Below, one piece after another: positions 1 through 9,516 of a stretch of DNA of 64,000 nt. The notes under the pieces were generated by a model. That model searched no databases. It worked only from the letters and a program-made list of their open reading frames with translations, and was not told the DNA's origin. The stretch comes from Paludisphaera soli (GTDB lineage Bacteria > Planctomycetota > Planctomycetia > Isosphaerales > Isosphaeraceae): assembly GCF_011064595.1 (NCBI RefSeq), contig NZ_JAALJI010000016.1, forward strand, positions 1 to 64,000. Reading direction: 5' to 3'. A program made the position numbers and the translations under genes. Positions within the stretch are counted from its first letter, which is position 1. Every line of letters begins with the position of its first letter.

Positions 1-1
1 G

Positions 2-166
2 GGGCTCCGGGCCCAGGGCGACCGCATCCCGCCGACCGAAGGCCGTGTCGCGGCGGAGGCCTGCGAACGGATCGTCCGGCTCTACGAATCGTGGGGACGG
101 CCGGAGAAGGCCGACGAGTGGAGGGCGAAGCTGGCCGGCGCGGGCGATGCCGCGTCGAAGCCATGA
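2..166 (+). CDS. C-terminal fragment of a TPR-type protein (probably a TPR Ser/Thr kinase)
   Basis: The frame is open from the window edge to a TGA at 164-166, giving the last 54 residues of a larger protein. The segment reading AAEACERIVRLYESWGRPEK closely parallels the C-terminus of the TPR kinase encoded at 15021-18551 ([19 protein letters not shown]), including the following WR pair. It is therefore probably the end of another planctomycete-type kinase or TPR protein whose body lies upstream. Only the tail is visible, so kinase identity is inferred from the paralogue. Confidence 0.7.
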   Translation, partial: GLRAQGDRIPPTEGRVAAEACERIVRLYESWGRPEKADEWRAKLAGAGDAASKP

Positions 167-531
167 AGGCCGCCCCCGCGGGGTCCGCGTCGCCGCGGCC
201 GGGGCGATCCCATTCCCCGGCGACGCGGGCGCCGGCGTCCTCTATGACGGCGACGAACCGCTCCACGCGGAGTTCGACCCAGGAGGATCGCGTGAAAGGA
301 TGATCGGACACGACGCCCACTCTCGGACGCAGCGCCCGATCGATGCGGGACGTGCCGTTCACCCCCGACCGCACCCGTCCGGGTCGGCTCGCGGCCTCGC
401 GACGCCTGGCATCGCGTACGTCCCGCATCAACGGCGCGCGTTTTCCCCGCTCGATGGCATGGCCCCTGCTTCCTCATCGAGGTCGGCATGATCCTCGATC
501 TGAGCAACCGCCTCTCTTAAGGGTGCTGAGC
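167..531. other. Intergenic region, nothing recognised
   Basis: Between the TPR tail and the 37-residue-repeat gene I find no reading frame with protein-like composition, no strong hairpin and no RNA gene. It presumably contains the promoter of the downstream gene, but no clear -35/-10 pair stands out. Confidence 0.5.
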
Positions 532-1398
532 ATGGTACGCGGGAAAAGCCGATTCTCCCCGGGGCTGGAAACGCTGGAGCGTAAGCAGGTCCTCTCGACG
601 GTCGTCGCCGATTTCGACTCGTCCGGCCTCTGGCGATACGCGGATTCTACAGGCTGGGAGCAGCTCAGCGAGGCCGACCCTCAGGCGATCGCCGTCGCGG
701 GCGACGGAACGATCGCGGTCGACTACGGGACCTTCGGCCTCTGGCGATACAGCGATTTTTACGGATGGGAGCAGTTGAACGAGGCCGACCCTCAGGGCGT
801 GGCCGTGTCGAGCGGCGGCGCGATCGCGGTCGATTACGGCCCCTACGGCCTCTGGCGCTACAGCGACTCCTTCGGCTGGGAGCAGCTCAGCGGGGCCGAC
901 CCTCAGGGCCTCGCGATGGCCTACGACGGAGCGATCGCGGTCGATTACGGCCCTTACGGTCTCTGGCAGTTCAGCAACGTCTTCGGCTGGGAGCAACTGA
1001 ACGAGGCCGACCCCGAACAGGTGGCGATCGGGGGTCTCGACGACATTTCCGCCGACTACGGGCCCTATGGCCTCTGGCGGTACGGCGACGCTTTCGGCTG
1101 GGAGCCGTTGAGCGACGCCGACCCCGAGGAGATCGCCATGGCGAGCGACGGCACCGTCGCGGCCGACTACGGCGCGTTCGGGCTCTGGCGATACCACGAC
1201 GCCTACGGCTGGGATGAGCTGACCCCCGCCAACCCGTTCACCATCGCCGTCTCGTCCAGCGGCGTGGCCGCGGGTTTCCTCAACTTCGGGGTCTGGCGCT
1301 ACACCGACTTCTACGGCTGGGAGCAGCTCGAGGAGTTCAACGCATTCCAGGTCGGCATCGCGGACGACCAGTCCGGCTCCGGCTCTTCCCGGGCCTAA
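532..1398 (+). CDS. Secreted/surface-type protein of seven 37-residue Trp/Tyr-rich repeats
   Basis: The 288-residue product starts at an ATG preceded by AAGGG; the open frame extends further upstream but those residues look non-coding. The N-terminus carries LETLERKQVLS (about residues 13-23), the LExR-type motif seen at the start of many planctomycete exported repeat proteins. The rest is seven tandem units of about 37 residues. A typical unit reads VDYGPYGLWRYSDSFGWEQL, then an ADPQ-type turn and a short hydrophobic strand with DG. The invariant core is GLWRY..GWEQL. The last unit is degenerate and is followed by a Ser/Gly tail. The repeats are also conserved at DNA level (period 111 bp), which points to recent amplification. 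The fold could be a small beta-propeller or solenoid. Ligand and function are unknown. A strong terminator follows the stop codon. Confidence 0.8.
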   Translation: MVRGKSRFSPGLETLERKQVLSTVVADFDSSGLWRYADSTGWEQLSEADPQAIAVAGDGTIAVDYGTFGLWRYSDFYGWEQLNEADPQGVAVSSGGAIAVDYGPYGLWRYSDSFGWEQLSGADPQGLAMAYDGAIAVDYGPYGLWQFSNVFGWEQLNEADPEQVAIGGLDDISADYGPYGLWRYGDAFGWEPLSDADPEEIAMASDGTVAADYGAFGLWRYHDAYGWDELTPANPFTIAVSSSGVAAGFLNFGVWRYTDFYGWEQLEEFNAFQVGIADDQSGSGSSRA

Positions 1399-1404
1399 CG
1401 CCGC

Positions 1405-1434
1405 GTCCCCGCCGGCCGCACGCCCGGCGGGGAC
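1405..1434 (+). terminator. Hairpin terminator of the 37-residue-repeat gene
   Basis: A perfect 11-bp inverted repeat (GTCCCCGCCGG at 1405-1415 pairing with 1424-1434) has an 8-base loop and begins 6 bases after the stop codon. There is no T-tract, as is common in very GC-rich genomes. Confidence 0.6.
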
Positions 1435-1777
1435 ATGGACGAGAGGGTGCGACCCGCCCGCCCCGAGCCGGTCCAGGCCCACGGCCTCTCCAGCCGGGGC
1501 GTCGCGATTACGGAACGGACCCGGTGCGGCGCGGTCGCCCGCCGTCCTGCTGGACGACTTTCGGGACGGCTGTCTCGGCGAGTTCCTGGCTGGCCGAGAA
1601 CGCTAGCGTCGCGCCCGACGTGCGGCTCCACATCGACTTCGGCGACACCCGCCACTGGGATCGGGACTCCGGCGGCTTCTCGAGGATCGACCGGGACAGC
1701 GCCCCGAATCTTCGTCGCGGACCGCGTCGGATCTTCGCCTGACCTCCACCCGGCCCCAGAGCGTAGATTCGAAACGC
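1435..1777. other. Intergenic region, nothing recognised
   Basis: This lies between convergent genes. Short open frames exist on both strands, but none has protein-like composition or a ribosome-binding site. Confidence 0.5.
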
Positions 1778-1810
1778 GAACGAGCGGGCGCGTGATGCGC
1801 CCGCCCGTTC
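1778..1810. terminator. Hairpin terminator downstream of the stress-protein gene
   Basis: The 14-bp arms at 1778-1791 (GAACGAGCGGGCGC) and 1797-1810 pair with one mismatch across a 5-base loop. The hairpin lies 45 bases beyond the stop of the minus-strand gene at 1855 and could act in both directions. Confidence 0.6.
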
Positions 1811-1854
1811 CGCGGCGATGTCGATGTCGACCGACCGGCGTCGGAGGTCCGGAT

Positions 1855-2361
1855 TCAGACGGTGCGGCTGGTGCGGTCGTAGCCGCCGGCGTTGCGAATG
1901 ATGGCCGAGGCCTCGGCGGCGCGGGCGCCGGCGTCGACGGTCACGATCGTGCGGCCGGCCTCGAACTCGCCCTGGTAGTAGGTGGCTTCTTCCTCGGGCA
2001 TGCCCGCGCCCACGAGCGCGCCCACGAGCCCGGCGATGCCGGCCCCGGCGGCGGCGTTGGACAGGACCACGCCCAGGGTGCCCGCCATGATGGCCGGGCC
2101 GACGACCGGGATGACCCCCGAGAGGACGCCCAGGCCCGCCAGAGCGCCCAGCCCGAGCCCCGTCAGGGCCCCGGTGACCGCGCCGGACCCGGCGTCCGTG
2201 TCGTCCGCGGTCGACGCCGCGTCGCCCGCGCCATCGGCGTACTGGGAGGCGACGCCGATGTGCTTGTCCGTGAATCCGGCCGCATGCAGCTCGGTGACGG
2301 CCTGGTTGGCTTGGCGGCGGTCTTCGAAGACGCCGACGACGGGAGAGGTTGTAGTATTCAT
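1855..2361 (-). CDS. General stress protein 17M/YflT-like domain protein with glycine zipper
   Basis: The protein has 168 residues. The N-terminal 35 residues (VVGVFEDRRQANQAVTELHA, then AGFTDKHIGVAS) match the general stress protein 17M / YflT type domain. That domain is a small alpha/beta fold found in stress-induced proteins. A Gly/Ala-rich hydrophobic stretch follows (about residues 55-115, with GxxxG spacings) and looks like a glycine zipper able to enter membranes. The C-terminal segment (GRTIVTVDAGARAAEASAII) repeats the domain's second half. I chose the ATG at 2361 because it is where the family N-terminus begins; the 31 codons upstream are Arg/Ala-rich non-coding sequence. Expected role is envelope or general stress; no ligand is known. 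Confidence 0.8.
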   Translation of the reverse strand: MNTTTSPVVGVFEDRRQANQAVTELHAAGFTDKHIGVASQYADGAGDAASTADDTDAGSGAVTGALTGLGLGALAGLGVLSGVIPVVGPAIMAGTLGVVLSNAAAGAGIAGLVGALVGAGMPEEEATYYQGEFEAGRTIVTVDAGARAAEASAIIRNAGGYDRTSRTV

Positions 2362-2458
2362 GAGATTATAAGAATGCAAATCGAGTGCCGCCGCCGCCCG
2401 CAAATCCACCCAGCGGCCGGCGGCGACGCAACGCCCCCCCTCCCCTCGCCTCAACGCG

Positions 2459-3424
2459 TCACGACGCCTCGGGGCGGCCGAGGAGGACGGCCAGGTAGAC
2501 CCCGTAGGCGGCCAGGAGGGACGCGCCTTCGCGACGGCCGATCCGCATGCCGGTGAGCATGACCGGGAAGAGGAGCAGGGTGAGGCCGAGCATCCAGTAG
2601 TTGTCGCCGGCGAGGATCCCCTCGGGCACCGCGACCGGCCTGACCAGGCCGCTGATCCCGAGGGTGCCCAGGATGTTGAAGAGGTTCGAGCCGATGACGT
2701 TGCCGATCGCGATGTCGTCGCGGCCGCGGATACTCGACACGAGCGAGGTGACGACCTCGGGGAGTCCTGTCCCCCCCGCGACGATGGTCAGGCCGATGAC
2801 CCGCTCTGAGAGGCCCCAGTGCCTCCCCAGGTCGATCGCGCCCGTGACCGTGGCGTGGGCACCGCCGACGAGCAACAGCACGCCGACCCCCACCAGGACG
2901 ACGCTCGCCCACCCGGCCGTCTTGCCGGCCGGGGGGACGGCCCGGGTCAGCTCGTCGACCTCGACCTGGAACTCGCGGACCTCCTGCTCGTTCATCTGCC
3001 GGCGGACCAGGGTCACCAGGAACGCCGTGAAGGCGACGTAGATCCCCAGGAAGCGGACGCCGTCGAGCCGGCCGATCCGGCCGTCGCGGCAGACCACCAC
3101 GCAAAGGAGCGTCACCAGAGCCAGGACGAGATATTCGATGCGGATGGTGTTGCCGCCGATGGCGAGCGGCCGGATCAGGGCCGCCAGGCCGAGGATGAAC
3201 GTCAGGTTGAAGATGTTCGACCCGACGATGTTGCCGACCGCGACGGCCTCGCTCCCCTTCAGGGCCGCCGGCAGGCTCACGGCCAGCTCAGGCACAGAGG
3301 TCCCCGCCGCCACGACCGTCAGGCCGATGACCGCCCGCGTCACCCGGGCGAGCGTCGCCAGCGCGACCGCCCCCCGCAACAGCAGCGCGCCGCCCGCCAC
3401 CAGCAAGACGATCCCCAGGATCAC
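2459..3424 (-). CDS. Calcium/sodium antiporter family protein (YrbG-like)
   Basis: This 321-residue integral membrane protein of the CaCA cation/Ca2+ exchanger superfamily has two inverted halves. Each half carries the family alpha-repeat: GTSVPELAVSLPAALKGSEA near residues 42-61 followed by GNIVGSNIFN, and GTGLPEVVTSLVSSIRGRDD near 214-233 followed by GNVIGSNLFN. The acidic Glu in each (S/L)PE motif is the expected ion ligand. A hydrophilic loop of about 40 residues (around 133-170) separates the halves. About ten membrane segments are visible. The start is a GTG at 3424; no ATG fits the first helix. It probably exports Ca2+ (or another cation) in exchange for Na+ or H+. The upstream neighbour is a decayed gene in the same direction. 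Confidence 0.9.
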   Translation of the reverse strand: MILGIVLLVAGGALLLRGAVALATLARVTRAVIGLTVVAAGTSVPELAVSLPAALKGSEAVAVGNIVGSNIFNLTFILGLAALIRPLAIGGNTIRIEYLVLALVTLLCVVVCRDGRIGRLDGVRFLGIYVAFTAFLVTLVRRQMNEQEVREFQVEVDELTRAVPPAGKTAGWASVVLVGVGVLLLVGGAHATVTGAIDLGRHWGLSERVIGLTIVAGGTGLPEVVTSLVSSIRGRDDIAIGNVIGSNLFNILGTLGISGLVRPVAVPEGILAGDNYWMLGLTLLLFPVMLTGMRIGRREGASLLAAYGVYLAVLLGRPEAS

Positions 3425-3429
3425 CAGCC

Positions 3430-4021
3430 CGATCGATGTGGTTATGTCGTCGATTCCTCGAGTGTCCTGTCGTGTGATGTTGGTCCGACGGCGGAGCGGG
3501 CCCGGCCCAGCTCCGGTACTCGGGCGTCGCGTCCTTCATGTCTTCATACAGCCGGGCCATGCGGTCCACGAACCAGAGCTTCCCCAGGCAGGCGACGGCC
3601 GTCCCGGTCAGGGTCGGCCAGGGCTCCAGCCGGACCAGGCCCAGATCAGGAGGACGCCCCCGATCGCGGCGACGCCCGTGAGGAGTTTCGCCGCCAGCGG
3701 GTGACGGGCCGGCACGGGGACGCGATCGCGGTTCAACCAGACGCGTTCCCCCATGACCCCCCGCGACGACCAACTGTCGGTCGACGGCGACGCGGGTAAG
3801 AGGCGGGGGTTGATCCATGTCCAGGCCGCGACCGCCGCGATCGGGACGAGCGACCACCAGCCGAGCCAGGCGCGGCTCTATACGGCCAGGACGATCAGCG
3901 GCAGGGTCGCCACCCGCGTCCAGACGCTCCAGGGGTTGGCGTGCCGCCGCCAGCCTTCGTCGTCGAGGGCGAAGGCCCGCGCGACGCGACGGGAGCGAGG
4001 ACGATCGTCGCCCGCCGACAT
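3430..4021 (-). pseudogene. Decayed DUF6653-type membrane protein gene
   Basis: Reading from an ATG at 4021, the minus strand gives MSAGDD, then GWRRHANPWSVWTRVATLPL and a membrane segment. An in-frame TAG at 3878-3880 follows, where the family normally has Trp (AVWSR). The same frame continues with a second hydrophobic segment (LGWWSLVPIAAVAAWTWINP) and GERVWLNRDRVPVPARH. It then breaks near 3640. One missing G there moves the reading to another frame carrying LEPWPTL and GKLWFVDRMARLYEDM, the expected family C-terminus. The family assignment is from memory of DUF6653 proteins. Two independent lesions, a nonsense change and a 1-base deletion, make inactivity likely. The exact 3' end is uncertain. 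Confidence 0.7.
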
Positions 4022-4271
4022 CGAGGTCCGGGGACGCGCGTCGGGGACGCGGAGCCGCCCGGCGGGGGTGCTACCAGCCGCCGCCGTTGGTGATGAAGAG
4101 CTTGAGAAAAAGCTCCGTCTCGATGGAGGGGCGAGCGGGTGGGACGAGCATCGTTCCGCCAGGCATGGGGTGAGTAGCCCGTGATTCGGAACGGATCTTA
4201 ACCGGCGCAGGGCGGGGCGGGAAGGGGCTGCTGGGCAATCCGACGCGTCGGGTGCCCTTCGCGCAGGATGA
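4022..4271. other. Intergenic region, nothing recognised
   Basis: No convincing gene is present between the DUF6653 remnant and the next hairpin. The frames here are shadows with Arg/Pro-biased composition. Confidence 0.45.
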
Positions 4272-4313
4272 GGCGGGCGCGGCCCCCGGCGAAAGGGGCC
4301 GCGCCCGCCTTTT
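4272..4313 (+). terminator. Intrinsic-terminator-like hairpin with T-tract
   Basis: Perfect 15-bp arms (GGCGGGCGCGGCCCC at 4272-4286, partner 4295-4309) are followed by TTTT at 4310-4313. The T-tract is on the plus strand, yet the adjacent gene (ending at 4347) is on the minus strand. It may serve that gene without a T-tract, or block plus-strand read-through. Confidence 0.6.
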
Positions 4314-4346
4314 GGTGAAGCTCGCGAAGCGTCGTCGGCCGGTCGG

Positions 4347-5009
4347 TCAGGGGAGGGCCTGGCGGAGCTGGCCGAGGGTGTCGCCCATCGCGTAGGTGCG
4401 CTCGATGTTCGGGCCGGTGCGCCCCTGCGACACCCGCTCGGTGCGGGTCGCGAGCCGTCCCCAGGCGTCCTCCAGGGTCCGCAGCTCGGCCGACAGCGTC
4501 GCCGGGTCGGTGCCGGCGGCGGCGACCTGGCGGAACCGGTCGGCCGAGGCGCCCAGGACGCGCGCCTCGGCCAGGAACTGCGCCCCCTCGGGGACGACGT
4601 GCGCGGTGCGCGTGAAGTCCTGGAGGAACGAGTTCACCTGTCCTTGCAGGTCGTCGGCCAGCCTCATCACCCGGCGCGACGGCCCATACACCGGCGCGGG
4701 GCGGTAGGCGTCGTAGCTCGGACGGTACGCCTCGCGGTAGGTCCGCGGCGGCGGGCCGACGTGACGATCGCCCGGGGCGCGGGGGGGACGTCCGTAGTCC
4801 GCATCGTAGTCGAACCGCCAGTCCGGCCGTCGGAGGTCGGAGAGCGGGTCGACGCGCGGGCGTTGCGTCGCGTCGTATCCCCGGTAGCCTCGGTCGTAGG
4901 TCCAGCCGCCCTGATCGGGCCGATAGGTCTGGGCGCGGGCGTCCTGGCCGAGGCTCGCGGGAGCTACGATCAGGGCGGCGAGCGCGGTGAGTTTCCAAGT
5001 GTTCGTCAT
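4347..5009 (-). CDS. Secreted hypothetical protein, helical C-terminal half
   Basis: This 220-residue protein has a typical Sec signal peptide (MTNTWKLTALAALIVAPASL, cleavage expected near DARA-Q). Next comes a Tyr/Arg/Asp/Pro-rich low-complexity stretch (about residues 28-105, with YDRGYRGYD and YREAYRPSYDAYRP). A helical domain follows (about 110-220: MRLADDLQGQVNSFLQDFTR and LRTLEDAWGRLATRTERVSQ). The start at 5009 has GGAAG about 6 bases upstream. I do not recognise a characterised family. Similar short periplasmic proteins with Tyr/Pro-rich linkers occur in planctomycetes. A periplasmic or cell-wall structural role is a guess. Confidence 0.75.
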   Translation of the reverse strand: MTNTWKLTALAALIVAPASLGQDARAQTYRPDQGGWTYDRGYRGYDATQRPRVDPLSDLRRPDWRFDYDADYGRPPRAPGDRHVGPPPRTYREAYRPSYDAYRPAPVYGPSRRVMRLADDLQGQVNSFLQDFTRTAHVVPEGAQFLAEARVLGASADRFRQVAAAGTDPATLSAELRTLEDAWGRLATRTERVSQGRTGPNIERTYAMGDTLGQLRQALP

Positions 5010-5286
5010 GGTGACTTCCTTCTTGGACGGGACTCGCCCGCCCATCCCCGCTCGTCCGGCAACTCCCGGGCGAGACATCGAGAACCCGTGAAGGCCATAC
5101 GTCCCTCACATCCACGCTCATCGGAATACGCAACAGCCGTGCCCGACGCCGAAAGGAGGGCATCCACGCAAGCCGGCGCGGGCCGCGATTCGGCCGCGAC
5201 GATCCTGGACGCGGCCGGCGACGCGGGATTACCATGAACGCGCCAAGGGGCGATTTCCTGTTCGCGGGGGCGATCGGAGGGGTTTC

Positions 5287-5937
5287 ATGGGCGACGCGTC
5301 CACGGGCGCCGACGAGTTGATCCGGCGCGTCGGGGAGGGGGACGAGGCGGCCCTCGGGGAGCTGTTCGGGGCGCATCGCGAGCGGCTGAAGCGACTGGTC
5401 GCGCTGCGGCTCGACCGCAGGCTCCGGAGCCGGGTGGACCCGTCCGACGTGCTCCAGGAGGCGTACCTGGACCTGGCCAGGAAGCTGCCGGCCTACGCGA
5501 GCAAGCCGGCGATGCCGTTCTTCCTCTGGGTCCGCCTGGTGGTGGTGGAGCGGCTGATCCGGGTCCATCGGGCCCACCTCGACGCGGCGGCGCGGGACGC
5601 GGGACGCGAGGTCGCGCCGGGGCCGGCCGGGCCGCGCGCCGACTCGGCGTCGATCGCGGCGCAGCTCCTGGGGCGGTTCACGACCGCGAGCCGGGCGGCC
5701 GTCCTCGCCGAGCGCCGCCAGCGGCTGGAGGAGGCGCTCGACGCCATGGGCCCGGACGATCGCGAGGTGATCGTGCTCCGGCACTTCGAAGAGCTGTCCA
5801 ACGAGGAGGCGGCGGCCGTACTGGGGGTGTCCAAGGCCGCCGCGAGCAAGCGCCACGTCCGCGCGATGCTGAGGCTCAAGTCGGCCCTGGAGAAGACCCC
5901 GGGGCTCGTCGACACGGTCGACGGCGGGGCGGGCTGA
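5287..5937 (+). CDS. ECF-type RNA polymerase sigma factor
   Basis: This 216-residue sigma-70 family factor of ECF architecture has region 2 at about residues 20-100 (VDPSDVLQEAYLDLARKLPA, then PFFLWVRLVVVERLIRVHRA). Region 4 is at about 140-205 (LDAMGPDDREVIVLRHFEEL, then SNEEAAAVLGVSKAAASKRH), with the helix-turn-helix in its second half. GGAGGGG precedes the ATG. It resembles the planctomycete ECF groups encoded beside Ser/Thr kinases, and the WD40 kinase gene starts 52 bp downstream on the same strand. The likely model is kinase-controlled promoter selection, since no anti-sigma factor is visible. Target genes cannot be told from this sequence. Confidence 0.92.
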   Translation: MGDASTGADELIRRVGEGDEAALGELFGAHRERLKRLVALRLDRRLRSRVDPSDVLQEAYLDLARKLPAYASKPAMPFFLWVRLVVVERLIRVHRAHLDAAARDAGREVAPGPAGPRADSASIAAQLLGRFTTASRAAVLAERRQRLEEALDAMGPDDREVIVLRHFEELSNEEAAAVLGVSKAAASKRHVRAMLRLKSALEKTPGLVDTVDGGAG

Positions 5938-5989
5938 AGCGGGACGACGGCCGACGGCCGACGACCGAGGTGGGAAGAGGGGTGTCCCC

Positions 5990-8900
5990 GTGGCCGAAAC
6001 CAGCGAGGCCGGCGACCCGCTCGGCGAGCTGGCCGACGAGTTCCTGGACCGACTGCGGCGGGGCGAGTCGCCGCGGGTGGACGCCTACCTCGGCCGCATC
6101 CCGGAGGGCCGTCGCGGGGAGCTTCGCGACCTGCTCTCGGCCCTGGTCGCGGTCGAGGACTTCAAGGCCGAATTCGCCGAGGACGAGGGCGGCCGGCCGA
6201 CGCTCGGCGACGACGGGGGGGAGGTCCTCGACCGGCTGGGGGACTACCGGATCCTCCGCGAGGTCGGCCGGGGGGGCATGGGGATCGTCTACGAGGCCGA
6301 GCAGGAGTCGCTCGGCCGCCGGGTGGCGCTGAAGGTCCTGGCCCCCTGGCTCCGGCCGGGCGGCCGTCAGCTCCAGCGGTTCCTGCGCGAGGCGCGGTCG
6401 GCGGCCCAGCTGCACCACCCGGACATCGTGCCGATCTTCGGCGTGGGCGAGCACGAGGGGCGGCACTTCTACGCCATGCAGTTCATCCCCGGCCAGGGTC
6501 TGGACCAGGTGCTCGACGACGTCCGACGGCTCCGGAGCCCCGCCCCGGCCGACCCGTCGGCCGACGGCGTCACCCGCGTCGCCCCCGATTCCGTCGCGGG
6601 CGGGCGCGGGGATTCGATCGGGTCGACCGTGATCCACGGCGAGCCCTCCCGCTCGGCCACGCCGGGCCGGGGGGACGTCACCCCCTCGGACGCGCCCGAG
6701 ACGCCCTATCGACGTTCGGTGGCCGAGATCGTCTTGAAGGTCGCCGAGGCGCTCCAGCACGCCCACGACCGGGGGATGCTCCACCGCGACATCAAGCCCT
6801 CGAACCTGCTGCTGGACGAGGGGGGCAAGGTCTGGGTGACCGACTTCGGGCTGGTGAAGGCGGCCGACGGCGAGGACCTGACCGGGACCGACGATCTCGT
6901 GGGGACGCTCCGCTACATGGCCCCCGAGCGGTTCCGGGGCCGTTGCGACGCCCGTTCCGACGTCTATTCGCTGGGCCTGACCCTCTACGAGATGCTGGCG
7001 CTGCGGCCGGCCTTCGACGCCGGTGACCGCCATCGGCTGATCCACCAGATCACCCAGGAGCAGCCGGAGCCGATCCGCCGGCTGGCCCCGACCCTGCCGC
7101 GCGACCTGGCGACGATCGTCCACACGGCGATCGCCCCCGACCCCGACGAGCGCTATGCGACGGCCTCGGCGCTGGCCGAGGACCTGAGGCGATGGCTGCG
7201 CCACGAGCCGATCCGCGCCCGCCGCAGCCCGGCCCCGGAGCGGCTGGCGAAGTGGGCGCGGCGGAACCCGGCCGTGGCCGCCCTGGCGGCGTCGGCGGCC
7301 CTGGCGGCGCTGGCGGCGGTGACGATCCTGGCGGCGGGCTATATCCAGGTCTCGCGGACGTTGCACGACTCGCAGCGGCTGGAGTACTTCCAGCGGATCG
7401 CCCTGGCCGAGCGGGCGTGGTCCGGCAACGACGTCGGCCGCGCCGAAGCCCTGCTGGACGAGGCGGCCCCGGCCTTCCGGAGCTGGGAGTGGCGGCACCT
7501 GAAGCGGCGGTGCCACGCCGCCCTGGCGACCCTGAGGGCGAACGGCGGCGAGCAGCCCAACACGCTGGCGTTCGCCCCCGACGGCGGGACCGCGGCGACC
7601 TCCGGCGCGCACGGCGACCTCCTGATCTGGGACGTGCCGTCGGGCCGCCGTCGTCGCGTGATCCACGGGCCGCCCGAGGCGGTCTCCGGCCTGGCCTTCA
7701 GCCCGGAAGGCTCCGCGATCGCCTCGGCCGCCGGCCAGCGCACGGTGCGGGTGCACGAGGTCGCGACGGGTCGCGAGCTCCTGTCGATCCCCCTGCCCCG
7801 CGGCCGCGAGGCCCTGGGCGTCGCCTACAGCCCCGACGGCGGCACGCTCGCCGCCTGCGCCGGGGTCTTCTGGGAGACGGTCGAGCGGGCCGACGAGGAG
7901 GGGAGCCTGACCCTCTGGGACGCCGCCTCGGGCCGGCCGCTGCGCGACCTGAGGGGCCACGCCGGGTCGGTCCACCAGGCGGCCTTCGCGCCCGACGGGA
8001 CGCAGCTGGCGTCGGCCGGCGGCGACGGCCTGGTGAAGATCTGGGACCCCGCGACGGGCGGACTCCTGCGCGACCTCTCGGGACACGAGGGGGTCGTGAT
8101 GGGGGTCGCCTACGCGCCCGACGGCCGCCGGCTCGTCTCCGCCGGGCTGGACGGCACGCTGCGGCTCTGGGACCCCCGGACCGGGGCGGCGGTCGCCACC
8201 TTCCGCGAGCCGGGGGAGCGGTTCCTGGCCGTCGCCTGGAGCCCCGACGGCCGCCGGATCGCCGCCGCCGGCCGGAGCTGGTCGCTCACCGTCTGGGACG
8301 CCGAGACCGGGTTCAAGGCGGAGACCTACCGCGGCCACGACCGCGAGGCCCTCGGCGCGGCCTACTCGCCCGACGGCCGGATGCTGGGCTCGGCCGGCTA
8401 CGACGGTCTGGTCCGGATCTGGGACGCCGGCCGAGGCCAGGAGGCTCGCACGCTCTCGGGATTCGGCGGGGCCGTCACCCGCCTGGCGATGGACCCGGCC
8501 GGCCGTTGGCTCGCCGCCGCCTCCGAGTCCGGCCCGATCCGGCTCCGGGACCCGTCGAACGCCGCCGACGGCCCGACGCTCGACTCCACGGCCCGGGCCC
8601 ACGGCTCGGCCGCGTTCGCCCCCGGCGGGGATCGGCTCGCGGCCGGGTCGCGGGGGGCGCCGGGCCTGGTCGAGGTCTGGGACCCGTCGACCGGCGCCCG
8701 CCTGCACGCGCTCGACGCCGGGCCGGCCGCCGTCTCGGCCGTCGCCTTCCGCCCCGACGGCCGCACCCTGGCCGCCGGGGCCCTCGACGGCTCGGTGAGG
8801 CTCTGGGACGCGGCGACGGGCTCCCCCCTCCCCGGGCCGAGGCTCGTCGCGACGGGGCCGATCACGGCCCTGGCCTTCAGCCCGGACGGCCGCCGCCTGG

Positions 8901-9367
8901 CCGCGTCGACGGGCGACCAGAAGCGCATCCACCTGCCCGGGACGGTGACGATCTGGGACCTGGAGGCGGCCGCCCGGCCCCTGACGCTCACCGGCCACGC
9001 CAGGGGTGTCGCCGACGTCGCCTGGAGCCCCGACGGGCTCTCGCTCGCAACCGCCGGATGGGACCAGACCGTCGCCGTCTGGGACGCGACGACCGGCGGG
9101 CGCCGGCACTCGTCCGCGAGCCGGGGCCTGCTGGTCTGGGCGGTCGCCTTCACGCCCGACGGCGAGCGCGTGGTGGCCGCGGACAACATCGGCCGCCTGA
9201 CCTTCTGGGACGTCGCGACCGGCCACGAGGTCCTCACCCTCCCCGCGCACGCCGACCGCATCTACGACCTGGCCTTCTCCGCCGACGGCCGCCTGCTGGC
9301 CTCCGCCGGCCGCGACGCCACGGTCAAGCTCTGGGACGCCGACGCCCCCACCGCCCCGTCGCCCTGA
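5990..9367 (+). CDS. Membrane Ser/Thr protein kinase with C-terminal WD40 repeats
   Basis: The product has 1,125 residues and starts at GTG 5990. The kinase domain spans about 85-405: P-loop GRGGMG (94-99), catalytic Lys115 in VALK, HRD at 265-267 and DFG at 285-287, so it should be active. An insert of about 60 residues between lobes (180-240) is Pro/Ser/Thr-rich. One membrane segment at about 428-452 separates the cytosolic kinase from the C-terminal part. The tail from about 510 to the end holds around 14 WD40 repeats, recognisable by recurring LAFSPDG / VKLWDAATG motifs, which should form one or two beta-propellers as a sensing or docking platform. The upstream ECF sigma gene is probably co-transcribed and its product regulated by this kinase. 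Confidence 0.93.
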   Translation: MAETSEAGDPLGELADEFLDRLRRGESPRVDAYLGRIPEGRRGELRDLLSALVAVEDFKAEFAEDEGGRPTLGDDGGEVLDRLGDYRILREVGRGGMGIVYEAEQESLGRRVALKVLAPWLRPGGRQLQRFLREARSAAQLHHPDIVPIFGVGEHEGRHFYAMQFIPGQGLDQVLDDVRRLRSPAPADPSADGVTRVAPDSVAGGRGDSIGSTVIHGEPSRSATPGRGDVTPSDAPETPYRRSVAEIVLKVAEALQHAHDRGMLHRDIKPSNLLLDEGGKVWVTDFGLVKAADGEDLTGTDDLVGTLRYMAPERFRGRCDARSDVYSLGLTLYEMLALRPAFDAGDRHRLIHQITQEQPEPIRRLAPTLPRDLATIVHTAIAPDPDERYATASALAEDLRRWLRHEPIRARRSPAPERLAKWARRNPAVAALAASAALAALAAVTILAAGYIQVSRTLHDSQRLEYFQRIALAERAWSGNDVGRAEALLDEAAPAFRSWEWRHLKRRCHAALATLRANGGEQPNTLAFAPDGGTAATSGAHGDLLIWDVPSGRRRRVIHGPPEAVSGLAFSPEGSAIASAAGQRTVRVHEVATGRELLSIPLPRGREALGVAYSPDGGTLAACAGVFWETVERADEEGSLTLWDAASGRPLRDLRGHAGSVHQAAFAPDGTQLASAGGDGLVKIWDPATGGLLRDLSGHEGVVMGVAYAPDGRRLVSAGLDGTLRLWDPRTGAAVATFREPGERFLAVAWSPDGRRIAAAGRSWSLTVWDAETGFKAETYRGHDREALGAAYSPDGRMLGSAGYDGLVRIWDAGRGQEARTLSGFGGAVTRLAMDPAGRWLAAASESGPIRLRDPSNAADGPTLDSTARAHGSAAFAPGGDRLAAGSRGAPGLVEVWDPSTGARLHALDAGPAAVSAVAFRPDGRTLAAGALDGSVRLWDAATGSPLPGPRLVATGPITALAFSPDGRRLAASTGDQKRIHLPGTVTIWDLEAAARPLTLTGHARGVADVAWSPDGLSLATAGWDQTVAVWDATTGGRRHSSASRGLLVWAVAFTPDGERVVAADNIGRLTFWDVATGHEVLTLPAHADRIYDLAFSADGRLLASAGRDATVKLWDADAPTAPSP

Positions 9368-9516
9368 GCGCGTGCATTCGCATTCCGAGAAGTCCCGAAA
9401 AACTTTGTCTCCCGGCCGACCCCGCGCGCAGGTGGTCTTCCCGTGGGGCGCTGCGGCGACGACCGCCGACGCCCCCCGGAACGAACCGACCTACGCTCCC
9501 AGCCAGGAGACGCATC

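Noticed and set aside
1435-2556. A 373-codon plus-strand frame
   Set aside because: It is antisense to the stress-protein and antiporter genes and crosses a terminator; no motifs.
3288-3857. Intact 189-codon minus-strand gene
   Set aside because: Only its middle resembles a DUF6653 C-terminus; the N-terminal part of the family lies in another frame, so it is part of the pseudogene.
4198-5856. A 552-codon minus-strand frame spanning the secreted-protein gene and the sigma gene
   Set aside because: It covers two well-supported genes in other frames and has shadow composition.
7192-9516. Open frame running upstream of the RTX-like gene on the plus strand through the kinase gene
   Set aside because: It is an alternative frame of the WD40 kinase; composition is Arg/Pro/Gly-rich and the ribosome-binding site supports the ATG at 9517.
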